From Ceratotherium simum simum (Eukaryota > Chordata > Mammalia > Perissodactyla > Rhinocerotidae): a DNA stretch of 64,000 bases. A program made the translations under genes and the position numbers. Location of the stretch: NCBI RefSeq assembly GCF_000283155.1, contig NW_004454195.1, positions 1,781,080 through 1,845,079 of the forward strand, given 5' to 3'. Shown piece by piece: positions 1 to 11,300 of this stretch (positions are counted from its first letter, which is position 1; every line of letters starts with the position of its first letter). The notes below the pieces were generated by a model. It saw only the letters and a program-made list of their open reading frames with translations. It ran no database searches and was not told the DNA's origin.

Positions 1-565
1 TATTTGTGAAAGTGCCTAGCGCATGTTTGCCATAAGTTAGATATTAAAATAGTAACTACTTTTTAATAATGATACTTAGAGTTTGATTTATCTGGTAATG
101 CTTTGGCTTTCTTCTAGTCCTTTACCCCAGGATATGCTTAAATCTTTTTTTTACTTCTAATTTTCTCTTAGCTTCTAGTGTCATCACATCTGCTATCTTT
201 GTATATACAAACATGACTTCAAACTTCTATTCAAATCTGTCTCCATGAAATGCCTTTATCCCTAATTTCTTTTAGCAAGTAGTCTATGGTTGACTTGCCT
301 GTTTTTTATTCTGCATAAATTCTCTAAACATTTTAGTTTCTAATTATGTTTACTCTGTTTTTCTGTATTTTGCATGGCAAGATTCTGTATTCCTAACCAG
401 ACTAAGGTCCCTATGGGTAGGGACCATAATTTATTCCCTTACTCTACGTGGTTTGTTACTGTGTCCATAAGTGCTTAAAAAGTGTGGGAGATTGACTTCA
501 TGTAACAATTGGTCAGTTATGTTAAAGTCTTATTTACTAAGAATATTAAAATTTTCCCCTTCCAG
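1..565 (+). other. C6orf62: Last intron of C6orf62 (3' part)
   Basis: Non-coding AT-rich sequence ending in a pyrimidine-rich acceptor (ttttccccttccag) directly before the recognised terminal coding exon. No other exon is visible here, so the upstream exons lie outside the window. Confidence 0.75.
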
Positions 566-691
566 ACTCCAAAAAACAAAGCTACAATCTTCAAGTTATG
601 CAGCATCTGCCTCTACCTGCCACAGGAACAGCTTACCCACTGGGCAGTTGGCACCATAGAGGATCACCTCCATCCTTATATGCCAGAATAG
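566..691 (+). CDS. C6orf62: C6orf62 terminal coding exon (C-terminal 41 residues)
   Basis: The exon opens in phase 0 after a TTCCCCTTCCAG acceptor and encodes 41 residues plus TAG. It begins [14 protein letters not shown] and ends [14 protein letters not shown] recognise this as the C-terminus of C6orf62, a conserved protein of about 229 residues with no established biochemical function. Only this exon is in the window; the rest lies beyond the left edge. The gene converges with ACOT13, whose stop codon is about 4.5 kb downstream on the other strand, as in the human 6p22.2 arrangement. An in-frame ATG at 509 lies in the intron and is not a start codon. Identification rests on remembered protein similarity; the splice acceptor and stop are read directly. 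Confidence 0.93.
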   Translation, partial: TPKNKATIFKLCSICLYLPQEQLTHWAVGTIEDHLHPYMPE

Positions 692-1940
692 AGTACTGAC
701 CAGCAAAATGGAGAAGATCAGAGAGTGCAGCAGCAGTTTTTTCTTGTTTTCTTACCACTTTATTCTTTCAGAGTTTAAAGAAAATGGACTCATGCACAGA
801 ACACTATGCATTTTGAAACTTATTCATCCTGGATTTTTTTTTTAATCATTTGTATCTCAGAACTTTAAAAAAATTAGATGTCTTCTGCACGGACTGTGTG
901 AAAGAAGATGCTTTGCATATTTGCTGCACTGCATCAGCATCTTACTAAAAATGTGAAATGAAAGGACTCTTGTACACTGAAATGCTTAAATGTATCTGAA
1001 AGCACAAGGTGATACTCATTTTTGATGGTCTTTCCATTTGTGCTGGTTTTTGCCTCTTTGACATCTGTCATCAGTATTTAGAGGGTGAGAAGTGAATGTA
1101 ACAGGTATAAATAACATTTTAAAAAACTAAATAGCTTTGCTGTAATCACCGTTGTTCCAGAGCACTATCAGATTCATTTTAACGACCAGAAGTGGTTGTT
1201 AAAAAAGAAAGAAAATACAACCGTGGGAAAGAAATCTTAAGTGAAAAAAGCATCTCATTGTAGGCATTCTTGCCTCATATTTTACTGGGCCATGTTTGTT
1301 TCCTGGTACTCATAAATATATGTATTTTATTTCCAGATCTCTTTCCCCAAGTTGCTGTTATAAAAGAGTATTCTGCTGAGTGTGGGTATAATTTTACACA
1401 TTAAAGCAGATCTGAGTCTGAAGTAGCTAAAGCAGCTATCAAACAGAGAAATACATTCATAGCTGCAGAAACCATGATAGGTAGAGGACTTTCCTTTTTG
1501 GTTTCTGTTTTGTTTTTTGGGTTTTAAAGAGATTTTTATTACAAAGAAAATAATTCCAGTGAATTGTGCAGAATTAATGGTTTTTGTACCATTCTAAAGA
1601 AGGTTTTTTTGGAGTAGAAAAAGTTATTAAAGTTGGGATCTTAAATTGTAAAAACAAAAAAAGACAAAACCATTGAGTGTCAAAGTTCTAAAAGCAGAAC
1701 TCATTTTGTGCAATGAACATAAGGAAAGACTACTGTATAGTATTTTTTTTTTTTTTTTTTTTTTTAAGTGAAGAAAAGCTTTGCTTAAGGGTTTGCGTAC
1801 TTTTATTGGGGTAAATTTGATTGATCCTACTCCTTTGGAGTAAAACTTAGTACTTACCAGTTTCCAATTGTATTTAGCTTCTGGTTGGAATTTGAAAAAA
1901 TGAAAACCTAAATAAAATAGGTGAAAGTTCCCTGACTATT
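692..1940 (+). other. C6orf62: C6orf62 3'UTR (approximate end)
   Basis: AT-rich non-coding sequence follows the TAG. Candidate poly(A) signals are ATTAAA at about 1400 and AATAAA at 1911-1916. A run of 23 T residues lies at 1743-1765. The true cleavage site cannot be set from sequence alone; 1940 assumes the 1911 signal is used. Confidence 0.5.
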
Positions 1941-2224
1941 CAGGTGAATACACAAAACTTGAAGTGGTTACTTTTTTTCCCCAAGTCACTGCATAGGTGT
2001 CTCTGATGACCTTAGGGGCTTATTTTATATTCCATGGCTAAAAAGTAAATTGAGAAGCAGAAACCTGGCAGTTGGATTTGTAATTTCAACAAGAACAGGA
2101 ATCAAGGACATTCTGTCATTTTTTAATAGGTAACCAGCTTGGCCTTTTGCCTTCATGGAAAAGAAAAAAGATACTCTTAATTTCAAAATACTTGCACATA
2201 TTTTCTGACCAATTAGAATTTATT

Positions 2225-2400
2225 TGAAATGACACTGGGAATGTTTATCATGGCTAGGTACTGTTCTAAGCTTTTAATTTATCTAACAATCCTGAGTGGA
2301 AACCGATGCAGAAGTTTAGTATAATTTACCCAAGCTCACATCATGAGTAGGAGAGGATTTAAACCAGGCTAGATTCCAAACTCTTAGCTGTTTTACTATT
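2225..2400 (-). repeat. MIR SINE relic
   Basis: Reads as the reverse complement of a MIR: a 'ctaggtactgttctaagc' block, then 'cccaagctcacatcatgagtaggagaggat', as in the common MIR antisense pattern. Strongly diverged and without a clear target duplication, as expected for an ancient mammalian SINE. Confidence 0.6.
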
Positions 2401-2477
2401 TTGAATTAATTACACTGTTATATTCAACAAGTTGGGCATTTCAGCAGCCATTGGTTTGATTTTAGGTTTTTATTTTA

Positions 2478-2686
2478 TTTTATTTTTTAAAGATTTTATT
2501 TTTTTTCCCCCCCAAAGCCCCAGTAGATAGTTGTATGTCACAGCTGCACATCCTTCTAGTTGCTGTATGTGGGACGCGGCCCCAGCATAGCCGGAGAAGT
2601 GGCGCGTCGGTGCGTGCCCAGGATCCGAACCCGGGCCGCCAGCAGCAGAGCGCGAGCACTTAACCGCTAAGCCACGGGGCCGGCCC
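2478..2686 (-). repeat. ERE SINE, short-tail type
   Basis: Minus-strand ERE: a T-rich tail, then the 'ccccagtagatagttgtatg' block, a B-box complement (ggatccgaacc) and the head ending ggggccggccc. It is flanked by an exact 15-bp duplication (taggtttttatttta at 2463-2477 and 2687-2701), so the ends are certain and insertion is relatively recent. Confidence 0.93.
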
Positions 2687-3398
2687 TAGGTTTTTATTTT
2701 AGAATAAATTTAGAAAAGTTTTAAGAGTAATATAGAAAGCTGTATAAACCTTTACCCACATTTAGTCTTTAACATTTTTGCACATTTGTTTTCATTGTCT
2801 TTCTACATATTGTCTGAACCATTTGAGTTTGCATACATCTTGATTCCTTACTCCTTAGTACTTTGGCATATATCCCAAATATAAGAATATTCTTATATAA
2901 CCACAGTAAAGTTATAAAACTCAGGAAATGTAACACTGATATACTTTACCATCCTTGTTCCAGTTTTGTTAATTGTCCTAATAATATCCTTGGTAGTATT
3001 TTTTTATCCTCCTGCAGTCAGTACAGGATCATTGCATTTAGTTGTCATGGCTCTAGTCTCCTTTAATCTGGAATGGTTCCTCAGCCTTGATTAGTGACCT
3101 TGACATTTTTGAAGAGTACAGGCCAATTTTTAAAAATATCAAGTGTTCCTCATTTTGCATTTGAGCGATGTTTCTTCATGGTTAGACTTGGATTACGTAT
3201 TCTAGCCATCGCCCAAAGTGACCTTACGCTCTTCTCAGGTTTATCCAGGAGCACACTGTTGGTTTGCTTTGTTGTTAATTTTGATTCGTCAAAGTGGTAT
3301 CCCGTTTCTGCATCGTATAGTTTACCCCTGGCAACTAAGAAGCAATCTGTGGGAAACAACATGCAGATAACTTGCTCTTTATCAAGAGCACCATTTTT

Positions 3399-3632
3399 GT
3401 CTGTGTGTTTGTGTGAGGAAGATCAGCCCTGAGCTAACATCCATGCCAATCCCTTTTGCTGAGGAAGACTGGCCCTGAGCTAACATCTCTGTGCCGATCT
3501 TCCTCCACTTCATGTGGGACACTGCCACAGCATGCCCTGACAAACAGTGCCTTGGTGCGCGCCTGGGATCCGAACCCAGGCCGCCAGCAACGGAGCGCGA
3601 GCACGTAACTGCTCAGCCACAGGGCTAGCTCC
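3399..3632 (-). repeat. ERE SINE, long-tail type
   Basis: Minus-strand copy of the second ERE type. It has two 'ctgagctaacat' modules and a 'cttcctccacttcatgtggga' block, then the tRNA-like head. It is more diverged than the short-tail copies, and the flanking duplication is weak (ccattttt / ccattgtt). Confidence 0.85.
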
Positions 3633-4738
3633 ACCATTGTTGATTTTTGCCATAATCAGTTGGCACTATGATGGTGCAAAATGGTAATTTTCCACGTCTA
3701 TCCCTTCCTCCACGTTATTAGCATTCATTTATAAGGAAGAGCATCCTGTCTCTGCCATTTATTATCTACCCGAACAGTACAGACTCAACAATTCCTTTTG
3801 TTTCCAATGCTGCATAATTTGCATGCCTCTGTGATTTTCTTGAGCACTTCCTTACTTCCCAGCACAAGACACGTTCATCTTGTAACTTCCCTATCCTAGC
3901 TTCCAGCCCTGGAATCAGCTATTGCTCCAAGGAGCCCAGGTTCCTTTCAGTGGGAAACATTAGAAATGAAGATCCTGGTCCCCTCTGTGCTCACTACTCC
4001 TGTGAAGTCTGCTTCTGTCCATCCAGCACAGATCAGCATGTATTCTAATACAAGCAAAGGAAAATCAACCTTTAACTACTGACTGTGTTTCCACATTATT
4101 TAAAGTTGCTTCCTGTTTGATGTTTAGTCACAGAATGTTCACTAAGACTCCCTGATGCAGAAATCAAATATTAACGCTGTGGTCACGAGAACTTGGAGAA
4201 ATGGACTAAACAATTTGTGAACGTGGTCTCTTCCATACTGTAGACTGGGAGGTTCAAGATCTGCCTGGTTTTATTCTGGGTACTAGAAAAGTGGCTAATA
4301 AGAGTATGCTTTTCTGCTTCCATTAATATAAAATATACCAGTCCTGTGATAAGTTCTCTATCAGAGAAAAGCAGCACACCCATTGGACTCTCCTATAGCA
4401 CTAATGTGCTTTGCCTCAAACTTTCTTGACAATTTTAGGTCATATGGCTCTATTTTATTTTCCAATATGGGCTATGGTTCATCTGTTTTGAAGTTCCATA
4501 ATCTTGAAATTGGGTTAAAAAAATGGAAATGTAGCATGGCATTTTAGAGCTAAGGGGGCCTAAAATTCATTAAGGATTGATCATTAATTTATATTTCTCC
4601 TTTAGCTTAATAATAGGCTTGAGTTTTAAGGTAGTCTTATCTCAAAACGGCCCTGCCTGCTTCTTTGCTTTACCTAAGTTTTTAAAACACTCAGCTAAGA
4701 ATTTTTTTCATGTAAGTATCATAAACAAACTGAAGAGG

Positions 4739-4988
4739 GACTGGCCTGGTGGCCTAGCGGTTAAGTTTGCATGCTCTGCTGTGGCCGCCCAGGATTTGCA
4801 GGTTCGGATCCCAGGCACGGACCGACACACAGCTTGTCAAGCCATGCTGTGGCGGCGTCCCATATAAAGTAGAGGAAAATGGGCACGGATGTTAGCTCAG
4901 GGCCAATCTTCCTCAGCAAAAAGAGGAGGATTGGCATTAGATGTTAGCTCAGGGCTGATTTTCCTCACACAGAAAAAAACAAACCAAA
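4739..4988 (+). repeat. ERE SINE, long-tail type
   Basis: Plus-strand copy with B-box ggttcggatcc, a 'tgctgtggcggcgtcccat' block and two 'gatgttagctcagggc' modules. It is flanked by a 16-bp duplication containing aaacaaactgaagagg, at about 4723-4738 and 4989-5004. Confidence 0.93.
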
Positions 4989-5100
4989 AAACAAACTGAA
5001 GAGGCTTAAAATGAAAAAACAGACACCCTCACCCTGTATCTCACATGGTCTCTATGTCCTTTTCCCCAAAGAAAGGATTAGGTACTTCTGGTTGTGCTAA

Positions 5101-5106
5101 TTTATT
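5101..5106 (-). terminator. ACOT13: Candidate ACOT13 poly(A) signal (AATAAA)
   Basis: The plus strand reads tttatt, which is AATAAA on the ACOT13 strand, about 80 bases beyond the stop. It is the first canonical hexamer downstream. Use is inferred; cDNA would decide. Confidence 0.45.
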
Positions 5107-5184
5107 TTGAAAATTACATTTGTTCAAGTCAAATTTACACTTGATATTCATTGTTGGGTTTCTTCAGGTGACATTGCTGTTCTC

Positions 5185-5341
5185 TCAGTTTCCAAGGTGT
5201 TTTGTGTGTCTGCCTTGTGCAATTATTTTTCCTGTGACCTTGTTCGTCAGATCCACAGAGGTAAATGCAAGGGTTTTTCCTTGCTTCAGAATATGTGCTG
5301 TAATCAGTATATCTTCTCCTAGTTTAGCAGGTGACATGTAC
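5185..5341 (-). CDS. ACOT13: ACOT13 coding exon 3
   Basis: The acceptor is a pyrimidine-rich stretch ending tttcctttcaag. The first base completes the Ala codon begun in exon 2. The exon then reads YMSPAKLGEDILITAHILKQ and continues through the LAFTSVDLTNK strand to TKHLGN and TGA (51 residues). This is the second half of the hotdog fold. Reading frame and length agree exactly with exon 2. Confidence 0.96.
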
Positions 5342-8300
5342 CTTGAAAGGAAACAAATACAGTTAACAGCAAATAACTTTTAAAAGGGAAAGTTGTGTGC
5401 ATCACAGAACAGGCTTCTTATGTTACGTATTCTACTCCTAAAAAGCATTTAATTTCAGTAAGCTTTCTGATATTCAAATTTGAATGGCTGGTCCTGACCA
5501 AGTTCCATCTTACCCATTCCTTATCCACACAAGTTTCTTTTCCCATAAATATGAGAAAGGATTTTCACCCCCCTTTTTTTCTTTTAAGTTTCCCACTTCA
5601 TATTTATTTGGGGCTGGTGAAAGATTTCCTCTAGCTTTCATTTTAATCTGCTTTACTTCCTAGGTGAAGTATTACTTGATGTCTACATCTTGTCATATCA
5701 ATATTTAGAATTTACTTAACTCCAAAATGGCTTAATATAAGAATTATAGGGAATTAATATGAGCTCCTTCCTTACAATCCTGGTGATGAATTGTACATAC
5801 ATATATACATGCATATGTTATATCCACTTCCTACCCACTTGTAATAAGCTTTCATTCATTTACTTTTGAAATATCTCTAGTAAATCTTTGAGACTATGTC
5901 CTAGTTTCTGTTCAAGTGAATTGATTTTTGCAGCTCAGGCAGCTCTTGATGGTGACCAGTACTTTTGGCAACACATACTTTGAAAGGCCTAAACTATGTT
6001 TGGCTTATTAAAAATTCTTAGGGTTGTGAAACCAGCAGTATCTTAGAAGATCATGAAATGCAGCGTGAGGTTTGAAGATCTCTCTGCTCTTAACTGAGGC
6101 TCTTGTGGCAAAGCAGAGTCATCCTCTGGTCTTACCCTTCATCACATGCCATAAGGACTGCTGAATATGCTCACCAGGACAAGCAGACCCTTTCCTTTTT
6201 GTACATTTTAATTTCAAAAGAACACTTGCATCTTGTCCTGTGATTTGCTTATTGCAACCCTCAATTTATTTCCATAGTAAAGAGGGACTGAATGTTTCTT
6301 AAGTTAAACTAATAAAAGATTTAGATTGTTTAAAAACCTGATAACTGACATTATTTACATTGCCCTTATGTCACATAACTGGCTTTCCCACCCTAACCCC
6401 TGCCTGTCCCCTCAACAAAAATCATTTTTCTGTTGCTTAGGTGGAAAAAGCAATTGTCTTGAAACTAAATTCCTGGGCCCTGCACTCTTTAATGAACAGG
6501 ACTGGCAACAGTACTAGTTAACGTTGGAATTGAATTTTGTACATTTGGAAACGTCAGACCCATGCAGGCATTTTTACAACAGTGACACCCTGACTTCTGG
6601 GGTTCTGCTCTCTGATCATGTAGTTTAAACCTACAGAGCATGTCTGTGCAGTTGCAGGGAGAGATGCAGAATTGCAAAACTAACTGGACATTTGTGTTCA
6701 CCTTGTCACAAGGAGATGACAACATATATATGAAGGTTTCTCCAACTTTTCTGTGAATTTTATTCAGGCTTTTCTCTATATGTACTCAACACAACCCTCA
6801 TAAGACATCTGTACAAGTGGCACTTTTAAGAGTGACGAGGCATGAGTTTGTGATGATTTTTTTCCCCACCCATGTACATATTAGAAGCTGAATGTTTGCT
6901 TTTTTGAATGTTTAGATCATTCCCCCCTTTACTACTGATATATACTACACTTGGAAATTAGTTCTTCTGGTTCTAAATTCTAAGGCCATGGAATATTTCA
7001 GGGCAAATCTATAGCCACACTTCAGGATGACCAACTAAGGGCGCCTCATGCCTTATGTTATATATGTGTTTAGTCTCAGTTGTTTGAAATGAGTTATCAC
7101 ATTAAAAAGAGTTACTTGGAGTACAGTTTGGATACATACGCTATGTTCATGTCGACACTGACTCCAGGGACTCCCCTCTCTGTGAATAGCAGAGCCATTG
7201 TTGATATGTTATCCACTAAGGTGGCTATCATACCCCCATGGAGAGTGCCCATTTTATTGGTATGCGCCTCTTCTACTTTCATTTCACAAATCACTTTCCC
7301 AGGAGTAGCAGAGACAACAGTTATCTAGAACGAAAAAAAAAAAAAAAGAATTTTGAACATTCTGTGGTATTAGAAAAGCCCAAACAGCCCATCAAGAACT
7401 ATCATTGGATTAAACTGAGTTACCTCAAAAAAACTGATTCAGAAATTCAAGTATGTTACCAATCTCTCTATAGTAGAAACTAACACTTATGTAAATTGTT
7501 TAAGGAATATTTAGGGAAAAATAGTAGTTTTTACTAATCGCCACTCCTCTGCAGAAATCAAACCTTTCATCTGAGCTTTTCGGCCTTATGTACAACAACT
7601 TGGCATTTCTTAACGTCTCCTTAGAAATTTTGCACCCACAAAACCAGCCGGTCCCTGTGATCTGTTAAGTCATCACAGCTTTAATTTGCAGGTTCCTAAG
7701 TTTTTGCACAGAGTACTTTTTAAAATAACTTCCATACTGAATGGTTTAAAACAATTTTAAAAACAGACTGGAAGACATTCAGTAATTCAATGAGTTACCA
7801 GAATTAATATGCTTATACCATAAATCCATTTTAATATAAAATAAAAAGTTTAACAGCAGAATCCAGCAAAGTTAAATTGCTGTTTTTAAGGTCCTGCCCC
7901 ATTTAGAGTATCATAATGAAAAGAATTACATGAAAGATAAAACGTGGAACACTGAATTTAAAATTCTGTATCAAACATCTTTAAAAAGGACATTTATAGA
8001 AAAAGAATAGAAATGTGTTCCTTACATCCTATCTAAATTACTAGGAGAAAACATCATAGTGTATTTAGAAGCTGGAGCTGAACTATGAATGGAATGTGCT
8101 GTGTCCAGCAACAGTAATTGTCGCCATCACTAGAGGTGTTCAGGCAGAACATGGATGAATATTTGGTGTGTCTGTTGTATTTGGGGGTGGTGCAATGTCT
8201 CAAGCGTTAAATGGGTAGTTAGATTCTAGGTAACTACCATTTATTGAGCACTTTCATATGCCAGGCACTGTGCCAAACACTTTACACATACTATATAATA

Positions 8301-11300
8301 AGGAAGGGACAATTTCCACTTTGTAGGTGACTCAAATTCAGAGTGGTTTATTCTCAAGGTCACCCAGGATGTGACAGAACTGAGATTTAGATCTAGGTCT
8401 GTCTACCTTCACGTTTCCCTAGTCGCTAACTATAAAGTCTGTAGTCACCCACCACGAACACATTTCAGTTTCACAAACCACAACTTCAGTGGTTTTGCTA
8501 TTGTTTTCCCCTAGAAGGCCCTGAAATAAAACAGAAACTGAACCATATGATATAAACCATCCTAAACAATATCAGGTTATGTTTTGCCTAACAGATAAAT
8601 CAACGGAAAAATAAATGTTAGAACAGGATCAAATCTATTTATACAATAAATGATTTAGCCACAAGATGTCCTCATAAACTAATAACACACACCAAGCAGC
8701 CCTAAGGCTTAACTCACCTAACTGAGGCGTTTGCGTGAGCATATCAAGCATTGACAATGTAAAGATGAATGAGATTGACTCCCTGCTCTTAAGGGGTCCA
8801 CAGTCTAAAGGAAGAGACATACACACACTACTGAAGTGCAGGGAATTACTACAGATAGGATAAATACCGGGTGCTTCAAGTGAGGCTATCTAACTTTAGA
8901 AAAGTATATATTGTCAGGGACGAGACATTAGGAGCAGCTTCCTGGGGAATGACATTCAAGTCTTGAAGGACAGGCAGGAAAAAAACCAGGCAGTTCAGGA
9001 AATAGAATCAAATATGAAAGCCTCATAGACACCAAAGGGAGTTTAGTGTAATTTTAAGGCACGGTGTGTTTAGTAGAGGTCAGTTCTTAAAGTTTCATTT
9101 GATCATCTAACTTTGGCTGGGATGACAAAAAGTAAAACAAAGGTCAATTGGATCTTCTACTGCAGAATACTGTTTTTAATTGTTTTTATTTTTCGTTTTC
9201 CCAATTCGAAAGGCCAAAGGACATACTAATATACAAAATTGGTTTAAAATGTACATTGGAATAGAGATAATTTCATACTGGTCAGCCTGATATGGCAAGA
9301 GAAATGCCTTCACATGTTGCCAATTCTTGTCTCCCTAAGAAAATAAAGGAATTAAGCCAATGGAAGATAAAGATAAAGGAATGTCCTACCCAACCTCCCA
9401 GAACTAATAAATACTCTTGTGGGTGAAGAGGCCAATGCAGAGCTAAGCTCTCTTTGATGAAGAAGGCGGGTAGGGGGAAGAACACTGTAAAAAGGAAAAT
9501 AGATCTTAGCCTCTGCAATATTGTGACTTATAAGAAATATGTTTGATCATTCAGATGATCAAAATATATTTCTCACATATATTTGGCCTTAGTCCACAGT
9601 TCCTGGCTCATAGCTCCCAAAACCCTTGGAATTTCCTAATTGTTGAGAGTGACAAAGGTGTCCTTTGCATGTTAATGAGGTGACTTTGGAAAGCACCTAA
9701 TGATGGTGGCTTGTTGCCAGTGGAGCCAACCATGTGATTAGAGGGTTGGAACTTTCAGTCCCACCCCCTTGACCTCCAGGGAGGGGAGAGGGGCTGGACA
9801 TTGAGCTCCATCCCCAAAATGGCCAATGATTTAATCAACCATGCCTATGTAATGAAGCCTCAAAAAAACCCCAAATGGATGGGGTTTGGAGAGCTTCCAG
9901 GTTCGTGGACATATGCAGGTCTGGGAGAGTGGCCCACCCATCCAGAGAGGGCATGGAAGCTCTGCGCCCTTTCCCCATACTTTGCCCTATGCATCTCTTC
10001 CACCTGGCTGATCCTGAGTTACATCCTTTTATAATAAACTGGTGATCTAGTAAGTAAAATGCCTCTCTGAGTTCTGTGAGCCGCTCTAGCAAATTAATCA
10101 AACCCAAGGAGAGGAGGTCATGGGAATTTTCGATTTATAGCCAATTGGTCAGAAGTACAGGTAACAATCTGGACTTGGGACTGGCATCTGAAGGGGGCAG
10201 GTAGTCTTGTAGGACTGAACCCCTAACCTGCGGAATCTGATGCTGTCTCAGATAGCGTCAGAATTGAGCTGAATTGTTAGGATACCCAAGTGGTACCTGA
10301 AGCATTGGTTTGCAGGTGTGGGGAATGCTCCCTGCCCCATGTTGGAACTGGGTCCAGGAATCCAAGAGTCTCAGTCAAGATATGGGCCACAGGGGGCACA
10401 CTTGTTTATTTGGTTATTAACTTTAGCTAACTTTGTGTTAGAGACCATGCTCAGCAACTTGACAAGCACTGTCTCAATCTTCACAAATCTTTGAAGTGGA
10501 TACTATTACTATCTCCATTTGACTCAGAGGTCTCAGATTTAACCACTATGCAAAACAGCCTCCCCTCACATCTCACCTGGACTGCTGCAGACAACTAGGC
10601 CCTGATTCATTAAGTGTCTTGTGGGAAGATGGGTGTGTAACATTTTATGATGCCATGGGGCCAGAAATATATCTGCCATGGCCCCAAGAATACAGAGAAT
10701 TGCCTAGATACATTCCATTCCCAGGATCCTACAGGTTGGGTGACTGCAGTAGATTGGCAAGAACTTTTATGGCTCAGCCCAGCCCGACACAGTGGGCTCC
10801 TCAGTTTATCATAAAAATTGTGTTACATGTGCACACACACACAATCATCTGTCCCTTTTCTATATGGCCTGCAATGTGCTGTCTCTTCCCTGCACCTCAT
10901 GCATTCACATGAGTTTATATCACTCATGCTACCACAGCACCTTACTCTCCAACCCCACATATCTAGGCTTAAATTCCATCACAGACAGACGTACTTCAGG
11001 TGACAAACACACAGTCTCCCCTTTCCTCAATTTACTGAAAAGTAAAGACAGTGAGAAGGGATGCCTAATAATAAACAGCAATGAAGAAGATGGTCCCTAA
11101 TAGGAAGCTCTGTCCAGAACCCAGAATTCTCCCTAGGCCTTAATGTTTCAGATCATTCTGGTCTTTAAGAATCATCACCCTTACTGTGACTGCTGCTGAT
11201 TGCCGTGCAGCTCACCACACTGCCTCTGCTAACAGATAAAGAAATGTATGTCTCTGGCTCAGTAAGGGTGTCTGTCTGTAATGGGTCTAAGGGGCAGGAG

